Assembly: GCA_001890945.1 (NCBI GenBank)
Contig: MLAX01000002.1
Span: 1 to 64,000 of the forward strand
Reading direction: 5' to 3'
Source of the DNA: Alphaproteobacteria bacterium AO1-B
GTDB lineage: Bacteria; Pseudomonadota; Alphaproteobacteria; Rhizobiales; Stappiaceae
DNA: 64,000 bases
In this document: positions 19,639 to 28,437 of the stretch, piece after piece
How positions within the stretch are numbered: the stretch's first letter is position 1
How the letters are laid out: the number at the start of each line of letters is the position of its first letter
Made by a program: the position numbers and the translations under genes
Notes under the pieces: model-generated
What the model saw: only the letters and a program-made list of their open reading frames with translations
The model's database searches: none
Told to the model about the DNA's origin: nothing

Positions 19639-20667
19639 CTATTTGTCATCAGCCTCGTTGAGGCGCGCCAAGGCATTTTTCAACGAAGACACAAGGCTTT
19701 CACGCTCTTTGCTGCCAATTTCCGACGGCAGTTCGAAAGCAAGATCCTCAAGCTGTTTGGACATGTCCATGAGCTTGTCCGCCGACTGAAAATCTTCCTG
19801 CATCTCTTCGCGCAGCACTTCAAAGGTTGTGATCGGATAGGCGATCCCCTTGACGGTGGCATCGCCGGTTTCCCGGCAAACGATATGGTCTTTGACCTGT
19901 GAGTAGGTTTCAAAGGAAATCGTGATCGCCCCGGGTGCTGCCAAGCTCTCGAGGCGGGAAGCAATGTTCACACCCCGGCCGATGATCGTATAGTCCAGAC
20001 GGTCCTCACTGCCGAAGTTGCCAACGGTGCAGTAGTCGGTGTGGATGCCCATCCGGCATTTCAGCGGTTTGGAAATCCCAGCCTTGCGCCAATCCGCCTG
20101 CAATTCACTCATGCGGATTTGCATTTCAATCGCCATCCGAACACAGGCGAGGGCATCTTCGCGCGCGCCTTTTGTTTCCGGGTCCCCGAAGAAGATCAGG
20201 ATTGCATCGCCGACATATTTGTCGATGGTCGCACCGTGTTTGAGCGCGATGTTCGACATCTCTGTCAGATAGTGATTGAGAAGAGCCGTAAGCTCTTCCG
20301 ATTCCAGCCGGTCGGCGGTCTCAGTGAACTCGGCGATATCGGAGAAGAAAACGGTGAGCTTCTTGCGCGTCGAAGCAATTTTGACGTCCTGCCGCCCTTC
20401 GAAAATCGACTTGTAGACCTGCGGAGAGAGGTATTTCGAAAGCTTGCCGGAGAGCACTTCGAGCTTGGCGGTCTGGCCAGCAAGCTGATCCTCGATTGCC
20501 TCACTGTGCTCAATCGTTGCTTCATAAAGCAGTGTCAGATCATCCAGCTCCGCCCGAAGGGCAGCATTGTCCTTGCGGAGCTTTTGCAATTCCGAACCGG
20601 ATTTCGACCGCGTCTTATTGGGCGCTTTGGCGCGGTCCTCCGATTTGATGCTTTTCGTATCTTCCAT
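19639..20667 (-). CDS. Class III adenylate/guanylate cyclase, soluble, with N-terminal coiled coil
   Basis: A 342-aa protein predicted to make cyclic nucleotide. The N-terminal 100 residues are charged and heptad-like (LQKLRKDNAALRAELDDLT), probably a coiled coil. The catalytic domain has both metal Asp residues (FFSDIAEFTE and VGDAILIFFGDPE), the purine-binding Lys of DKYVGD, and the transition-state pair Asn/Arg in GRGVNIASRLE. A Thr (DYTIIG) takes the second purine-specifying position, a combination common in bacterial adenylate cyclases. There is no TM segment. An upstream TTG (20721) would add 18 residues; ATG 20667 is chosen. It is divergent from the patatin gene across 266 bp. Confidence 0.9.
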   Translation of the reverse strand: MEDTKSIKSEDRAKAPNKTRSKSGSELQKLRKDNAALRAELDDLTLLYEATIEHSEAIEDQLAGQTAKLEVLSGKLSKYLSPQVYKSIFEGRQDVKIASTRKKLTVFFSDIAEFTETADRLESEELTALLNHYLTEMSNIALKHGATIDKYVGDAILIFFGDPETKGAREDALACVRMAIEMQIRMSELQADWRKAGISKPLKCRMGIHTDYCTVGNFGSEDRLDYTIIGRGVNIASRLESLAAPGAITISFETYSQVKDHIVCRETGDATVKGIAYPITTFEVLREEMQEDFQSADKLMDMSKQLEDLAFELPSEIGSKERESLVSSLKNALARLNEADDK

Positions 20668-20933
20668 AAACGCTTGATCCACACCGGCGGTTCGCCGCGG
20701 TTGAATGGCTGTTGGCGCCAATGGCCTTGCCTGTCAGCAATCTAAAACGCTGCAGATCAATTTGCACGAGTTTCTAAGGGGAAAGCGGTACGCCAGCTCC
20801 GAAAAACCATCTGTGAACAGGTTTGAATTAGAAACGCCTGATAGATTCTTTCGAGGGGCGGGGCGAATGCCAACATGAATGATACGGGCGCCGATCTGCG
20901 GTAGCATTTGGATAGAAGGACCGAATCAATCCC

Positions 20934-23324
20934 ATGAAGGAAGTCGAGCTCAGACTTGCGCTTGTTTTGTATGGCGGGGTGTCCCTTGCCATCTACATGC
21001 ATGGTGTGAGCCGTGAAATTCTGAATTTGGTGCGGGCGTCGTCCTATCGCGCAGACCGGAAAACCAAAAACGGCGACAAGCCGGACAGTGCGCAGCACAT
21101 GGTGCCGTCCCAGGCTGCCTATGAAGACCTACTCAATCTCTTGTCGCCTAAGGCGGATATTCGCGTTGTCGTAGACGCGATTGCCGGGGCCTCTGCGGGT
21201 GGGGTCAACGGGATCATGCTCGGGCGCGCAATCGCCCATGACCTGCCGCTGGACAGTCACAGTGAGATGTGGCTGAAAAATGCGGATGTGACCCGCCTTG
21301 CCCGGCCCCAGAACGGCCTGTCCCGATACTTCAAGATGTCGGTGTCACCGATGCTGGACCGGTTGGTCTCTGCGCGGCTTTCCCGGCGGGTTGAAGATCC
21401 TGAAACACGTGACAAGCTGCGCCAGTTTATGCAGTCACGATGGTTTTCCCCGCCGTTTTCTGGGGAACGGTTCATCGGCTGGATGCTCGATGCAAGCCAG
21501 AAGATGGAGATCAAACGGCCAGCGGAACGAACCTTGATTCCGAGGGGGCAAACCCTCGATCTCTTTGTGACGATCACCGATTACAACGGTATCAAACGGC
21601 GCATTTTGCTGGATGATCCGGATTATGTGGAGGAGTGGGATCACCGGCGCATTCTGCATTTCCATGCCTCGCATCGGTCGAACCATTTCATTGACAGCCA
21701 ATTCGACGAAAAAAGTATTCCGGAATTGGTGTTCGCGGCTCGTGCCACATCGTCGTTTCCCGGTGCCTTTCCCCCGGCAACGATTGCTGAGATGGATCGT
21801 GTTCTCACCCGCCGCAAGGAACGCTGGGCCAATCGCGACCGGTTCTTGTCCCGGGCACTTCATCTCGATGATGACACGACCTCGCGTCACTGTTTTGTGG
21901 ACGGCAGTGTGGTGATGAACAAGCCTTTCGCGCCAGTGATCGATGTCATCAAGGACCGCCCTGCGGCAAGAGAGGTGTCGCGGCGGTTATTGTATGTTGA
22001 TCCAACCCCGCTTGAATACGCGGCCGAGGAGAGGGGTGTCACTGAACTGCCCGGCTTTTTCCGGGTTATCTTGGCGTCGCTAGCCCACATCCCGCGTAAT
22101 GAGCCGATCGGGGATGATCTGAAGGAACTGGAGCAAAACAACCGACGCAGCCGGTGGCTGGCGAAATTGATCGATACCGCCAACCCGATCGTGGAACAGG
22201 CCGTGTCCGGGATTTTGCCAAGCTGGCGGGCCATCACGCCCGATGTCGTGTCGCGTTGCCGGAAACAGGCGACGGTCAAGGCTTTTGAGCAGGCCGGATT
22301 TGCCTTTCTGAACTATCAGTCCTTGAAACTGCATGCACTGGCAGAACGGCTTGCCACCTTGGTGACAGTCTTCGATAAAAACCAGAATGGAACTCGCCAG
22401 GAAGAGCGGCTGCTCAACCAATTCTACAATCACTTTCTAAGCTTGCCATCTGATCGTCCGGATGAGCTTGGCAGAAGCGACCCGGCGGTGATTGCACTTC
22501 TGAAAGGACTGGACGTCGACTATCGGATCCGCCGCCTGCGGTTTGTTATTCGCAAGCTGAACGAGTTCTACAACTACGATCGCACTTCCAAACTGCCACC
22601 GCCAGATACCGCCGCCCTGGACCGGCTGAAGGGCCTTCTATACGAGCAGGTTGATCATTTGTCGTGGCGTTGGCAGGAGCGGTTCTACGGAGGGCAATTT
22701 GTGCAATCGGCCCACGAGCTCTGTGAGCAAGATCCCGCTTCCACGTCTTGTGCTCAATCGCTAGAACAAATGATAGACCAGCTGAGCGGTATGATGGGGC
22801 TGGCTGATCTGGATCGGTTGCAGGACGAACTCTTTGCCGAGGCAGCAGGAGGGGCGCTGGACAAGGACCGGCATCGGGCACTTCTCCAAGCTTATATCGG
22901 CTTCGGCTTTTATGACCTGATCACATTCCCGGTCCTGCAGCGGAACGACTTTTCGGAAGTCACGGAGATCCTTGTCGACCGGATCAGTCCGAAGGATGCC
23001 GAAAGCCTCTACACCGACGGGTTTGAGCTCAAGGGAAAACAACTCAACATGTTTGGCGCATTCTTCAACAGGTCCTGGCGCGAGCATGACTATCTATGGG
23101 GCAGGCTCAACGCTGCCGACCGGCTGGTCAGCGTCATTCTCTCAGCTGTCGGCGAAACCACGTTGCCTCAACACCAGGTGAACCAGGCGCGCGCGCGGGT
23201 CTTTCTGGCCATATTGGACGAGGAACGGGAAAAATTGGCGAACATTCCCGAAGAACTCGACCGCGTGGATGCATTGGTCCGGTCGATCTACCCTGACTTT
23301 GCCCATGTCGCGGAGAATGTGTGA
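20934..23324 (+). CDS. Large patatin-like phospholipase (patatin-related protein)
   Basis: A 796-aa acyl hydrolase of the patatin family. Near the N-terminus lies the oxyanion loop LALVLYGGVSLAIYMHGV. The nucleophile elbow is GASAGGVNG (Ser of GxSxG, about residue 87). The catalytic Asp is in the VDGSVVMNKPF block (about residue 323). Beyond the patatin domain there are about 450 residues without a recognised motif, as in the long patatin-related proteins of proteobacteria. No signal peptide is visible, so it is probably cytoplasmic or membrane-associated. Substrate is unknown. Confidence 0.88.
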   Translation: MKEVELRLALVLYGGVSLAIYMHGVSREILNLVRASSYRADRKTKNGDKPDSAQHMVPSQAAYEDLLNLLSPKADIRVVVDAIAGASAGGVNGIMLGRAIAHDLPLDSHSEMWLKNADVTRLARPQNGLSRYFKMSVSPMLDRLVSARLSRRVEDPETRDKLRQFMQSRWFSPPFSGERFIGWMLDASQKMEIKRPAERTLIPRGQTLDLFVTITDYNGIKRRILLDDPDYVEEWDHRRILHFHASHRSNHFIDSQFDEKSIPELVFAARATSSFPGAFPPATIAEMDRVLTRRKERWANRDRFLSRALHLDDDTTSRHCFVDGSVVMNKPFAPVIDVIKDRPAAREVSRRLLYVDPTPLEYAAEERGVTELPGFFRVILASLAHIPRNEPIGDDLKELEQNNRRSRWLAKLIDTANPIVEQAVSGILPSWRAITPDVVSRCRKQATVKAFEQAGFAFLNYQSLKLHALAERLATLVTVFDKNQNGTRQEERLLNQFYNHFLSLPSDRPDELGRSDPAVIALLKGLDVDYRIRRLRFVIRKLNEFYNYDRTSKLPPPDTAALDRLKGLLYEQVDHLSWRWQERFYGGQFVQSAHELCEQDPASTSCAQSLEQMIDQLSGMMGLADLDRLQDELFAEAAGGALDKDRHRALLQAYIGFGFYDLITFPVLQRNDFSEVTEILVDRISPKDAESLYTDGFELKGKQLNMFGAFFNRSWREHDYLWGRLNAADRLVSVILSAVGETTLPQHQVNQARARVFLAILDEEREKLANIPEELDRVDALVRSIYPDFAHVAENV

Positions 23325-23448
23325 CGCAATTCCCGCCGCCTGTGAGCTGCAACGGCCTTTTGGTGTGCAAGAAACCAGACGTCATGGTTGATTTAAGGGG
23401 CCGGTCCGGCAAAGACTGAAAGCAGATAACGGAACAGGGCGGATTGGT

Positions 23449-23832
23449 TTGTATCATCTCCTACTGGTTATGATCGGTGGCGGTATTGGCGCTGGCGGAA
23501 GGCACCTCGTGTCGATGGCAACTCTCCGGTTGTTTGGCCCCGGATTTCCGGTTGGCACGTTAGCGGTGAATGTGATCGGTTCGCTGGCCATGGGGCTTTT
23601 TGTTGGCTGGTTGGTCAAGCATGAGGCCGCACACCTGCAACCACTGCGATATTTCCTTGCAACGGGTCTTCTCGGCGGCTTTACGACCTTTTCCGCTTTT
23701 TCTCTCGATACGTCGGTCCTGTGGGAGCGGGGCGATACAATGCTGGCCCTGATCTATGTGGTTGGCTCGGTCGTGCTCTCCATTCTGGCGGTGTTCGCCG
23801 GTCTTGCGGTCATGCGCATTGGCGGAACTTGA
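23449..23832 (+). CDS. crcB: Fluoride ion channel CrcB
   Basis: A 127-aa, four-helix membrane protein of the Fluc family that exports fluoride. Motifs: GGGIGAGGRHLVS at the start, GTLAVNVIGSLAMG (TM2) and GLLGGFTTFSAFSLD (TM3) with the conserved polar and Phe residues. It starts with TTG (23449), with AGGGCGG upstream; an ATG at 23470 is an alternative. rluC follows after 147 nt. No fluoride riboswitch was recognised upstream. Confidence 0.92.
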   Translation: MYHLLLVMIGGGIGAGGRHLVSMATLRLFGPGFPVGTLAVNVIGSLAMGLFVGWLVKHEAAHLQPLRYFLATGLLGGFTTFSAFSLDTSVLWERGDTMLALIYVVGSVVLSILAVFAGLAVMRIGGT

Positions 23833-23979
23833 GGTCATCGGGCTGCCTGCCTGCACGTTTTCCTTTCCTTTCGGCCCAAATCCGCCTATACGCGGCGGAA
23901 TGTTTGTTTTGCCTTTGCAGCGCTGCGAAGGCCCAGATCGAGCGCAGCACATTCAAGCTGCAGCTGAACGAGTCCAAAA

Positions 23980-25002
23980 ATGTCCGCGATTGAACAGAAA
24001 AAAGTGACCGCTGATGAGGCGGGCATGCGCCTCGACCGTTGGTTCAAGGCCCATTATCCCGGTTTGGGTTTTGGCCGCTTGCAAAAACTGCTGCGGACCG
24101 GACAGGTGCGGGTGGATGGCAAGCGCGCGGAAAGCAACACGCGGATCGCCAAAGGGCAGATTATCCGCATTCCACCGCTCGGTGTTGAACTGCCGGCGGA
24201 TGACAAGAAAAACGCTCGGCCGAAATCGACCAAGTTGATTGCCGACGACAAAAAGGCAATCGAGGACATGCTGCTCTATGAGGACAACCAGGTCATGGTC
24301 CTCAACAAGCCGGCTGGTCTTGCGGTTCAGGGTGGTTCGGGTTTGAAGCGCCACCTGGATGGCATGTTGGATGCGTTCACCGATCAGAAGGGCAACAAGC
24401 CGCGCTTGGTCCACCGGCTTGACCGGGAAACCTCCGGGATCATTCTTGTTGCGCGGACCCGTCAGGCGGCGCAGGAACTGACCAAGGCGTTCCGCCATCG
24501 CAATACGCGCAAGGTGTATTGGACAATCCTTGCCGGTGTTCCGAAACCGCACCAGGGACGGATTTCAACTTTCCTCGCTCGCGATGAAGAGGAAGAGCGT
24601 ATGCAGGTGGTCCGCCAAGGCGGTGCGGATGATGCGCAACACGCAGTCTCGCTCTACTCTGTCTTCGAAAAATCCGGCCAGAAGCTCTCGTGGGTCACGA
24701 TGAAGCCGATTACGGGCCGGACACACCAGCTGCGCGCGCATGCAGCGCATATCGGTCACCCGATCATCGGGGATGACAAATACTTCAATATTGAGAACTG
24801 GGAACTGCCGGGCGGTATCCAGAACCGTTTGCATCTCTTGGCGCGGCGGATCGTCATTCCGCACCCCTCCGGCCACGGAAAGATCGATGTGTCCGCACCG
24901 CTCCCGCCGCACATGCAGCAGACCTGGAACCTCCTGGGCTTTGATGCGACCGACTATGATCCGGAAATAGATGATCCGGATGAGAACGTCATCAAGCGCT
25001 AA
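23980..25002 (+). CDS. rluC: RluC/RluD-family 23S rRNA pseudouridine synthase
   Basis: The 340-aa enzyme isomerises uridines in rRNA. An N-terminal S4 domain (MRLDRWFKAHYPGLGFGRLQ, about residues 12-75) is followed by the catalytic domain with the motif HRLDRETSGIILVA carrying the nucleophilic Asp, and TGRTHQLRAHAAHIGHPI near the C-terminus. The exact sites modified (RluC 955/2504/2580 or RluD 1911/1915/1917 type) are not certain. The crcB-rluC order is common in this group. Confidence 0.92.
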   Translation: MSAIEQKKVTADEAGMRLDRWFKAHYPGLGFGRLQKLLRTGQVRVDGKRAESNTRIAKGQIIRIPPLGVELPADDKKNARPKSTKLIADDKKAIEDMLLYEDNQVMVLNKPAGLAVQGGSGLKRHLDGMLDAFTDQKGNKPRLVHRLDRETSGIILVARTRQAAQELTKAFRHRNTRKVYWTILAGVPKPHQGRISTFLARDEEEERMQVVRQGGADDAQHAVSLYSVFEKSGQKLSWVTMKPITGRTHQLRAHAAHIGHPIIGDDKYFNIENWELPGGIQNRLHLLARRIVIPHPSGHGKIDVSAPLPPHMQQTWNLLGFDATDYDPEIDDPDENVIKR

Positions 25003-25031
25003 GGACGTTTCTTTCATGCCAGAGTTTGGAC

Positions 25032-25817
25032 ATGGTTGATCACCTGGCCGAGTTTGGCCGGACCGCTCATGACCTAGCTGATGCCGCAGGTGAAATCGTG
25101 CGGACAGCCTGGTTCAGTGAGGGCGCGGTTTCGTACAAGGCCGACCGTTCTGCCTTGACTGAAGCGGATACAGCCGTTGAACACCGGCTTCGTGATCTGA
25201 TCGCACACCGTCACCCGGACCATGGCATCCTCGGCGAGGAGTTTGGTGCAGAAGATCTCGACAAGGTGTTCGTCTGGGTCCTGGACCCGATTGACGGGAC
25301 ACGGCAGTTCGGTGCCCGGCTGCTCAACTTCGGTGTCCTGATTGCGCTCTGCCACCACGGGAAACCTGTCATAGGCGTCATCGATCAACCGATGGGACAT
25401 ATTCGGTATTGTGGGATCAACGGCGGTGGAGCGACCTTGAACGGCCGGTGCATCACCAGCCGCAAAGACACAGACTTGGATCACGCGGTCCTGTCGCTGG
25501 CCAATCCGAATTCGTTTTGCGGTGGGAGCCGGAGTGGCTTTGAAGCTTTGAACAGCAAAGGCGCCATGACGGGGTTTGATGGCGGATGCCTCGCCTACGG
25601 TGCCTTGGCGCGGGGTATGGTGGACGTATGCCTGAACGGTCCGGACCTTGATCCGTTCGATATTTGTGCGCTGGTCCCAATCGTTGAAGAGGCGGGGGGA
25701 TGCATCACGGATTGGAGTGGCGCTCCGTTATCGCTGTCGTCAAGAGGTGCAATTGTTGCCTCAGGCTCAACGCAGCTTCATGAAACGGTATTGGATCTTT
25801 TGCCTGGGCGGACTTAA
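25032..25817 (+). CDS. Inositol-monophosphatase-family phosphatase, HisN-like
   Basis: A 261-aa metal-dependent phosphatase. Metal ligands are in HGILGEEFG (Glu), DPIDGTRQF (Asp, Asp) and the C-terminal DLDPFDICALVPIVEEAGG. The DPIDGTRQF form is seen in the histidinol-phosphatase (HisN) group of alphaproteobacteria, but a general inositol monophosphatase remains possible. The ATG at 25032 is preferred; an in-frame TTG lies six bases earlier. The 3' end overlaps the next, convergent gene by four bases. Confidence 0.82.
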   Translation: MVDHLAEFGRTAHDLADAAGEIVRTAWFSEGAVSYKADRSALTEADTAVEHRLRDLIAHRHPDHGILGEEFGAEDLDKVFVWVLDPIDGTRQFGARLLNFGVLIALCHHGKPVIGVIDQPMGHIRYCGINGGGATLNGRCITSRKDTDLDHAVLSLANPNSFCGGSRSGFEALNSKGAMTGFDGGCLAYGALARGMVDVCLNGPDLDPFDICALVPIVEEAGGCITDWSGAPLSLSSRGAIVASGSTQLHETVLDLLPGRT

Positions 25818-25984
25818 AGTCCCTGAAACAGTGCGGTCAGAATAACGGATCCGATGGTGACGGCGACCACGCCAGCTGCCAGTTTCCAGGCATCGGAACG
25901 CTTCTTGAGGCCAGGCCAGCCGAGCGGCTTGATCACCTGGATTGCAGCCACCAGGATCAAGAATAGCGCGATTATTTTGGTCAA
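25814..25984 (-). CDS. Small two-helix membrane protein, 56 aa, unknown function
   Basis: An open frame on the minus strand starts with TTG (25984), preceded by GGAG eight bases upstream. It encodes two hydrophobic stretches (about residues 3-16 and 35-53) separated by a basic segment PLGWPGLKKRSDAWK. The pattern and the ribosome site make it look real although it is short. It overlaps the end of the HisN-like gene by four bases. I do not recognise the family. Confidence 0.6.
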   Translation of the reverse strand: MTKIIALFLILVAAIQVIKPLGWPGLKKRSDAWKLAAGVVAVTIGSVILTALFQGL

Positions 25985-26057
25985 GGATGGCTCCGGGCAG
26001 GCTTCGTTGGGAGATGCCTAAAACCCATACCCAATCAACTGACAGACCACAAGCGCG

Positions 26058-27359
26058 CTATCTGGAGGCATATTTCCGTTCGTTGTAGAGCGCCATGTAT
26101 TTCGGCAGTTTGCTCATGTCCGGCACGACGATCATCGTTTTGACCTTGCCCTGTTTAAAAGCTCTCAGGAACTTGTCGTAGTGTGTGAACGCAACACAGC
26201 CATGTGAGCCCTTGCTCCGCCGAAGAAGCGGAGAGTGCGCCAACATACCGTCGCGGCCGCGCATGGCAGCAACGTCGTAGGGCAGCATCCGGATCGCTTC
26301 GACCCCATGGAAACGTCGCTCGCGCATCCGCAGCTTGTAAACGTTCGGCGGCGTTGGGCCGAGATTCTTCACATAGGCGTATTTGGGTTTGTTCATCCGG
26401 TGTCCGATGCCGGAATTTGCCTTCAGCTTGCTGCCATCCGGCATGTGAACGACAGCTGCACTGATGTCATACACCGCGATTTTGCTGCTGCGGCCCGGCA
26501 AGCCGCCGCCTTTGCCGCTAAACAGTTTTCCAAGGCCGCTGAACGGTGAATCTTCCGCGCCCGGTTCTTGCGGCTTGGCGTACGCCAAGACAGGCGCTTG
26601 TGTGGCCTGGCGCGTGTTTGGTGCAGAGGAAGGCTTTGAAATTGCGCCGGGTTTCGTTCGAACCAACGGTTTCGGGCGCATGCCGGGGACAGGCAGCACA
26701 TTTGATGGCGACAGGCTTGCCACTTGAACAGTCGCAGTTTCCGCGTCGATCATCGGCAAGGCATCGACCGTTGACGGATCTGCCGTGATATCGGCCGGTT
26801 CTGTAAGGCCCGCAACGATCGTTTCCGGTTCAGCTGTGTCGGCAGCTAGTCCTGCTGGCGCGGTTGCTTCAGCCGTCAGAGTGTTGCTGCCAGCTGGAGC
26901 GGATGGACCATAAACATCCACGTTTTTAGCAGGCCTGCTCGCCAAAAGCGCATAGCGGAGGTTTAGGGACGCCAGGCGTTGTGCGAGGGCAACCTTGGCG
27001 ACGTTCTTTTGGTCCTGTGTTGGCAGAAGCTGTGCCGTAGCCGGGACACGGTTTGCCTTGTCCACGGCGTTTAAAGACGCGCGCTCGTTCGCAAGGAAGT
27101 CCGGTACCTTTATCGACGTTGCGATACGAACCGTGTGGTTTGCATCTTCTGCCTTGGCAACTTGTACCGTGGGCTTGATTGGACTGAGCGCGACTGCCTT
27201 ATGCTCGGCTGTGCCTTGCAAGGCAGGCAGTGCCGCCTTGATGGCGAGAGCTCCGGCGAGGACTGTAACCGCACCGATTGTCAAAAGATGGCCGCCGAAG
27301 CTGCTTTGCTTGGATACCGGAGTGTGCGCCTTGGGCGTGGACTGGTGTGTCTTTGGCAT
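26058..27359 (-). CDS. L,D-transpeptidase-like protein with DUF2778/Tlde1-type catalytic domain
   Basis: A 433-aa protein with an N-terminal membrane anchor (LLTIGAVTVLAGALAIKAAL, about residues 25-44), a long Ala/Pro/Thr-rich linker to about residue 290, and a C-terminal catalytic domain. That domain carries NSGIGHRMNKPKYAYVKNLG, GMLAHS and the Cys motif KGSHGCVAF, as in YkuD-fold enzymes of the DUF2778 class. Such enzymes cut or cross-link peptidoglycan stem peptides. DUF2778 includes T6SS effectors (Tlde1), but the TM anchor and lack of T6SS genes favour a housekeeping cell-wall role. The 397-bp region upstream separates it from a divergent operon. Confidence 0.75.
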   Translation of the reverse strand: MPKTHQSTPKAHTPVSKQSSFGGHLLTIGAVTVLAGALAIKAALPALQGTAEHKAVALSPIKPTVQVAKAEDANHTVRIATSIKVPDFLANERASLNAVDKANRVPATAQLLPTQDQKNVAKVALAQRLASLNLRYALLASRPAKNVDVYGPSAPAGSNTLTAEATAPAGLAADTAEPETIVAGLTEPADITADPSTVDALPMIDAETATVQVASLSPSNVLPVPGMRPKPLVRTKPGAISKPSSAPNTRQATQAPVLAYAKPQEPGAEDSPFSGLGKLFSGKGGGLPGRSSKIAVYDISAAVVHMPDGSKLKANSGIGHRMNKPKYAYVKNLGPTPPNVYKLRMRERRFHGVEAIRMLPYDVAAMRGRDGMLAHSPLLRRSKGSHGCVAFTHYDKFLRAFKQGKVKTMIVVPDMSKLPKYMALYNERKYASR

Positions 27360-27756
27360 AAAGCACGTATTTCCCTGAGGCCGCGGACCGAATCACACGG
27401 CAATGTTTACTGATACTCGCCCGTCAAGCTTGCCTGAGGCGTTTATATAAACTTTTAACCATACGGCGATTTTTTGCCGTTTCGGCCGGGGCGCGGCGCA
27501 CTCGAAACTCAGACCACCTTGACTGAGGCGTCCGCGAAGTGCCCGGTCGTTTTCCGCGATATCCAAAATTGCTCGCCCAGGAGGGGCAATCTTGTGGAGG
27601 AACCCGGCAATTTCTGCAGGGACGGGAAAAATGCTCTATCCGGCAGCGCGCCGTTTGACTGCAAATGCGGGCCAAAATATGTCCCTGACCGCTTGACCCT
27701 GGCCGGAAAACCCGGCACATGCGGCCAATTGGTGGGGCCTACGGACACGGATCCTG
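27360..27756. other. Non-coding divergent intergenic region
   Basis: A 397-bp gap separates the L,D-transpeptidase start (minus) from the HAD phosphatase start (plus). The open frames in it lack ribosome sites and recognisable sequence. It presumably holds the two divergent promoters; no clear regulatory motif was identified. Confidence 0.6.
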
Positions 27757-28437
27757 ATGTATCTGATCATATTTGACGTCGATGGTACGCTTCTCGATAG
27801 CCAGAACACCATCGTGCACGGCTTCGAAACAGCGTTTTCCGCTGTCGGGCTCCCGGCACCGGATCGAAAGACAATCCTGTCGATCGTTGGGCGATCGCTG
27901 GAAGAGGCGTTTCAGGATCTTGTTGGTCCAGAGCATACGCATCTGGTCCCGCAAATGGCGGACGCTTACCGGACGGAAAAGATCGCGCGGCGGACGTCCG
28001 GACTGGACCTTGATCCGTTGTATCCTGGCGCCCGGGAGGCGATCGACCGCCTTCATGCCCGGCCTGATGTTCTGCTCGGTATCGCAACAGGCAAGGCGAT
28101 GCGCGGGGTTCGTTACATGCTGGATGTCCACGATCTGCACGGCCGTTTCATCACCATCCAGACGGCCGACACATCTCCCTCAAAGCCGCATCCGGACATG
28201 ATCGAACGGGCTTTGCGGGAAACAGGTGCAGAAGCCATAAAGACGGTCATGATCGGCGATACTGGGTTTGATATGGCCATGGCGCGATCTGCCGGGGTCC
28301 ATGCGATCGGTGTGACCTGGGGCTACCATGATCACAGCCAGTTGGTGAATGAGGGCGCAGAGCGGATCGTCGATACTTTCGATGAGTTCGCTGTAGCAAT
28401 CAATGAAATCTTAAAAATCACAGAGGAAGCAGTGTGA
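27757..28437 (+). CDS. HAD-superfamily hydrolase, phosphoglycolate-phosphatase-like
   Basis: A 226-aa phosphatase with HAD motif I FDVDGTLLDSQ (residues 6-16), motif II near LLGIATGKAMRG, a Lys motif III in SKPHPDM, and motif IV MIGDTGFDMAMARSAG. A helical cap lies after motif I (subclass IA). Gph or PpaX-like activity is plausible; the substrate is unknown. It overlaps the ATP12 gene (TGATG), which suggests a translationally coupled pair. Confidence 0.85.
   Translation: MYLIIFDVDGTLLDSQNTIVHGFETAFSAVGLPAPDRKTILSIVGRSLEEAFQDLVGPEHTHLVPQMADAYRTEKIARRTSGLDLDPLYPGAREAIDRLHARPDVLLGIATGKAMRGVRYMLDVHDLHGRFITIQTADTSPSKPHPDMIERALRETGAEAIKTVMIGDTGFDMAMARSAGVHAIGVTWGYHDHSQLVNEGAERIVDTFDEFAVAINEILKITEEAV

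Noticed and set aside
23325..23448. Fluoride riboswitch upstream of crcB
   Set aside because: The conserved GGNGAUGG-type core was not found in the 124-bp gap.
27474..27776. 100-aa plus-strand frame in the L,D-transpeptidase/HAD gap
   Set aside because: It overlaps the HAD start, lacks a ribosome site and competes with an equally long antisense frame.
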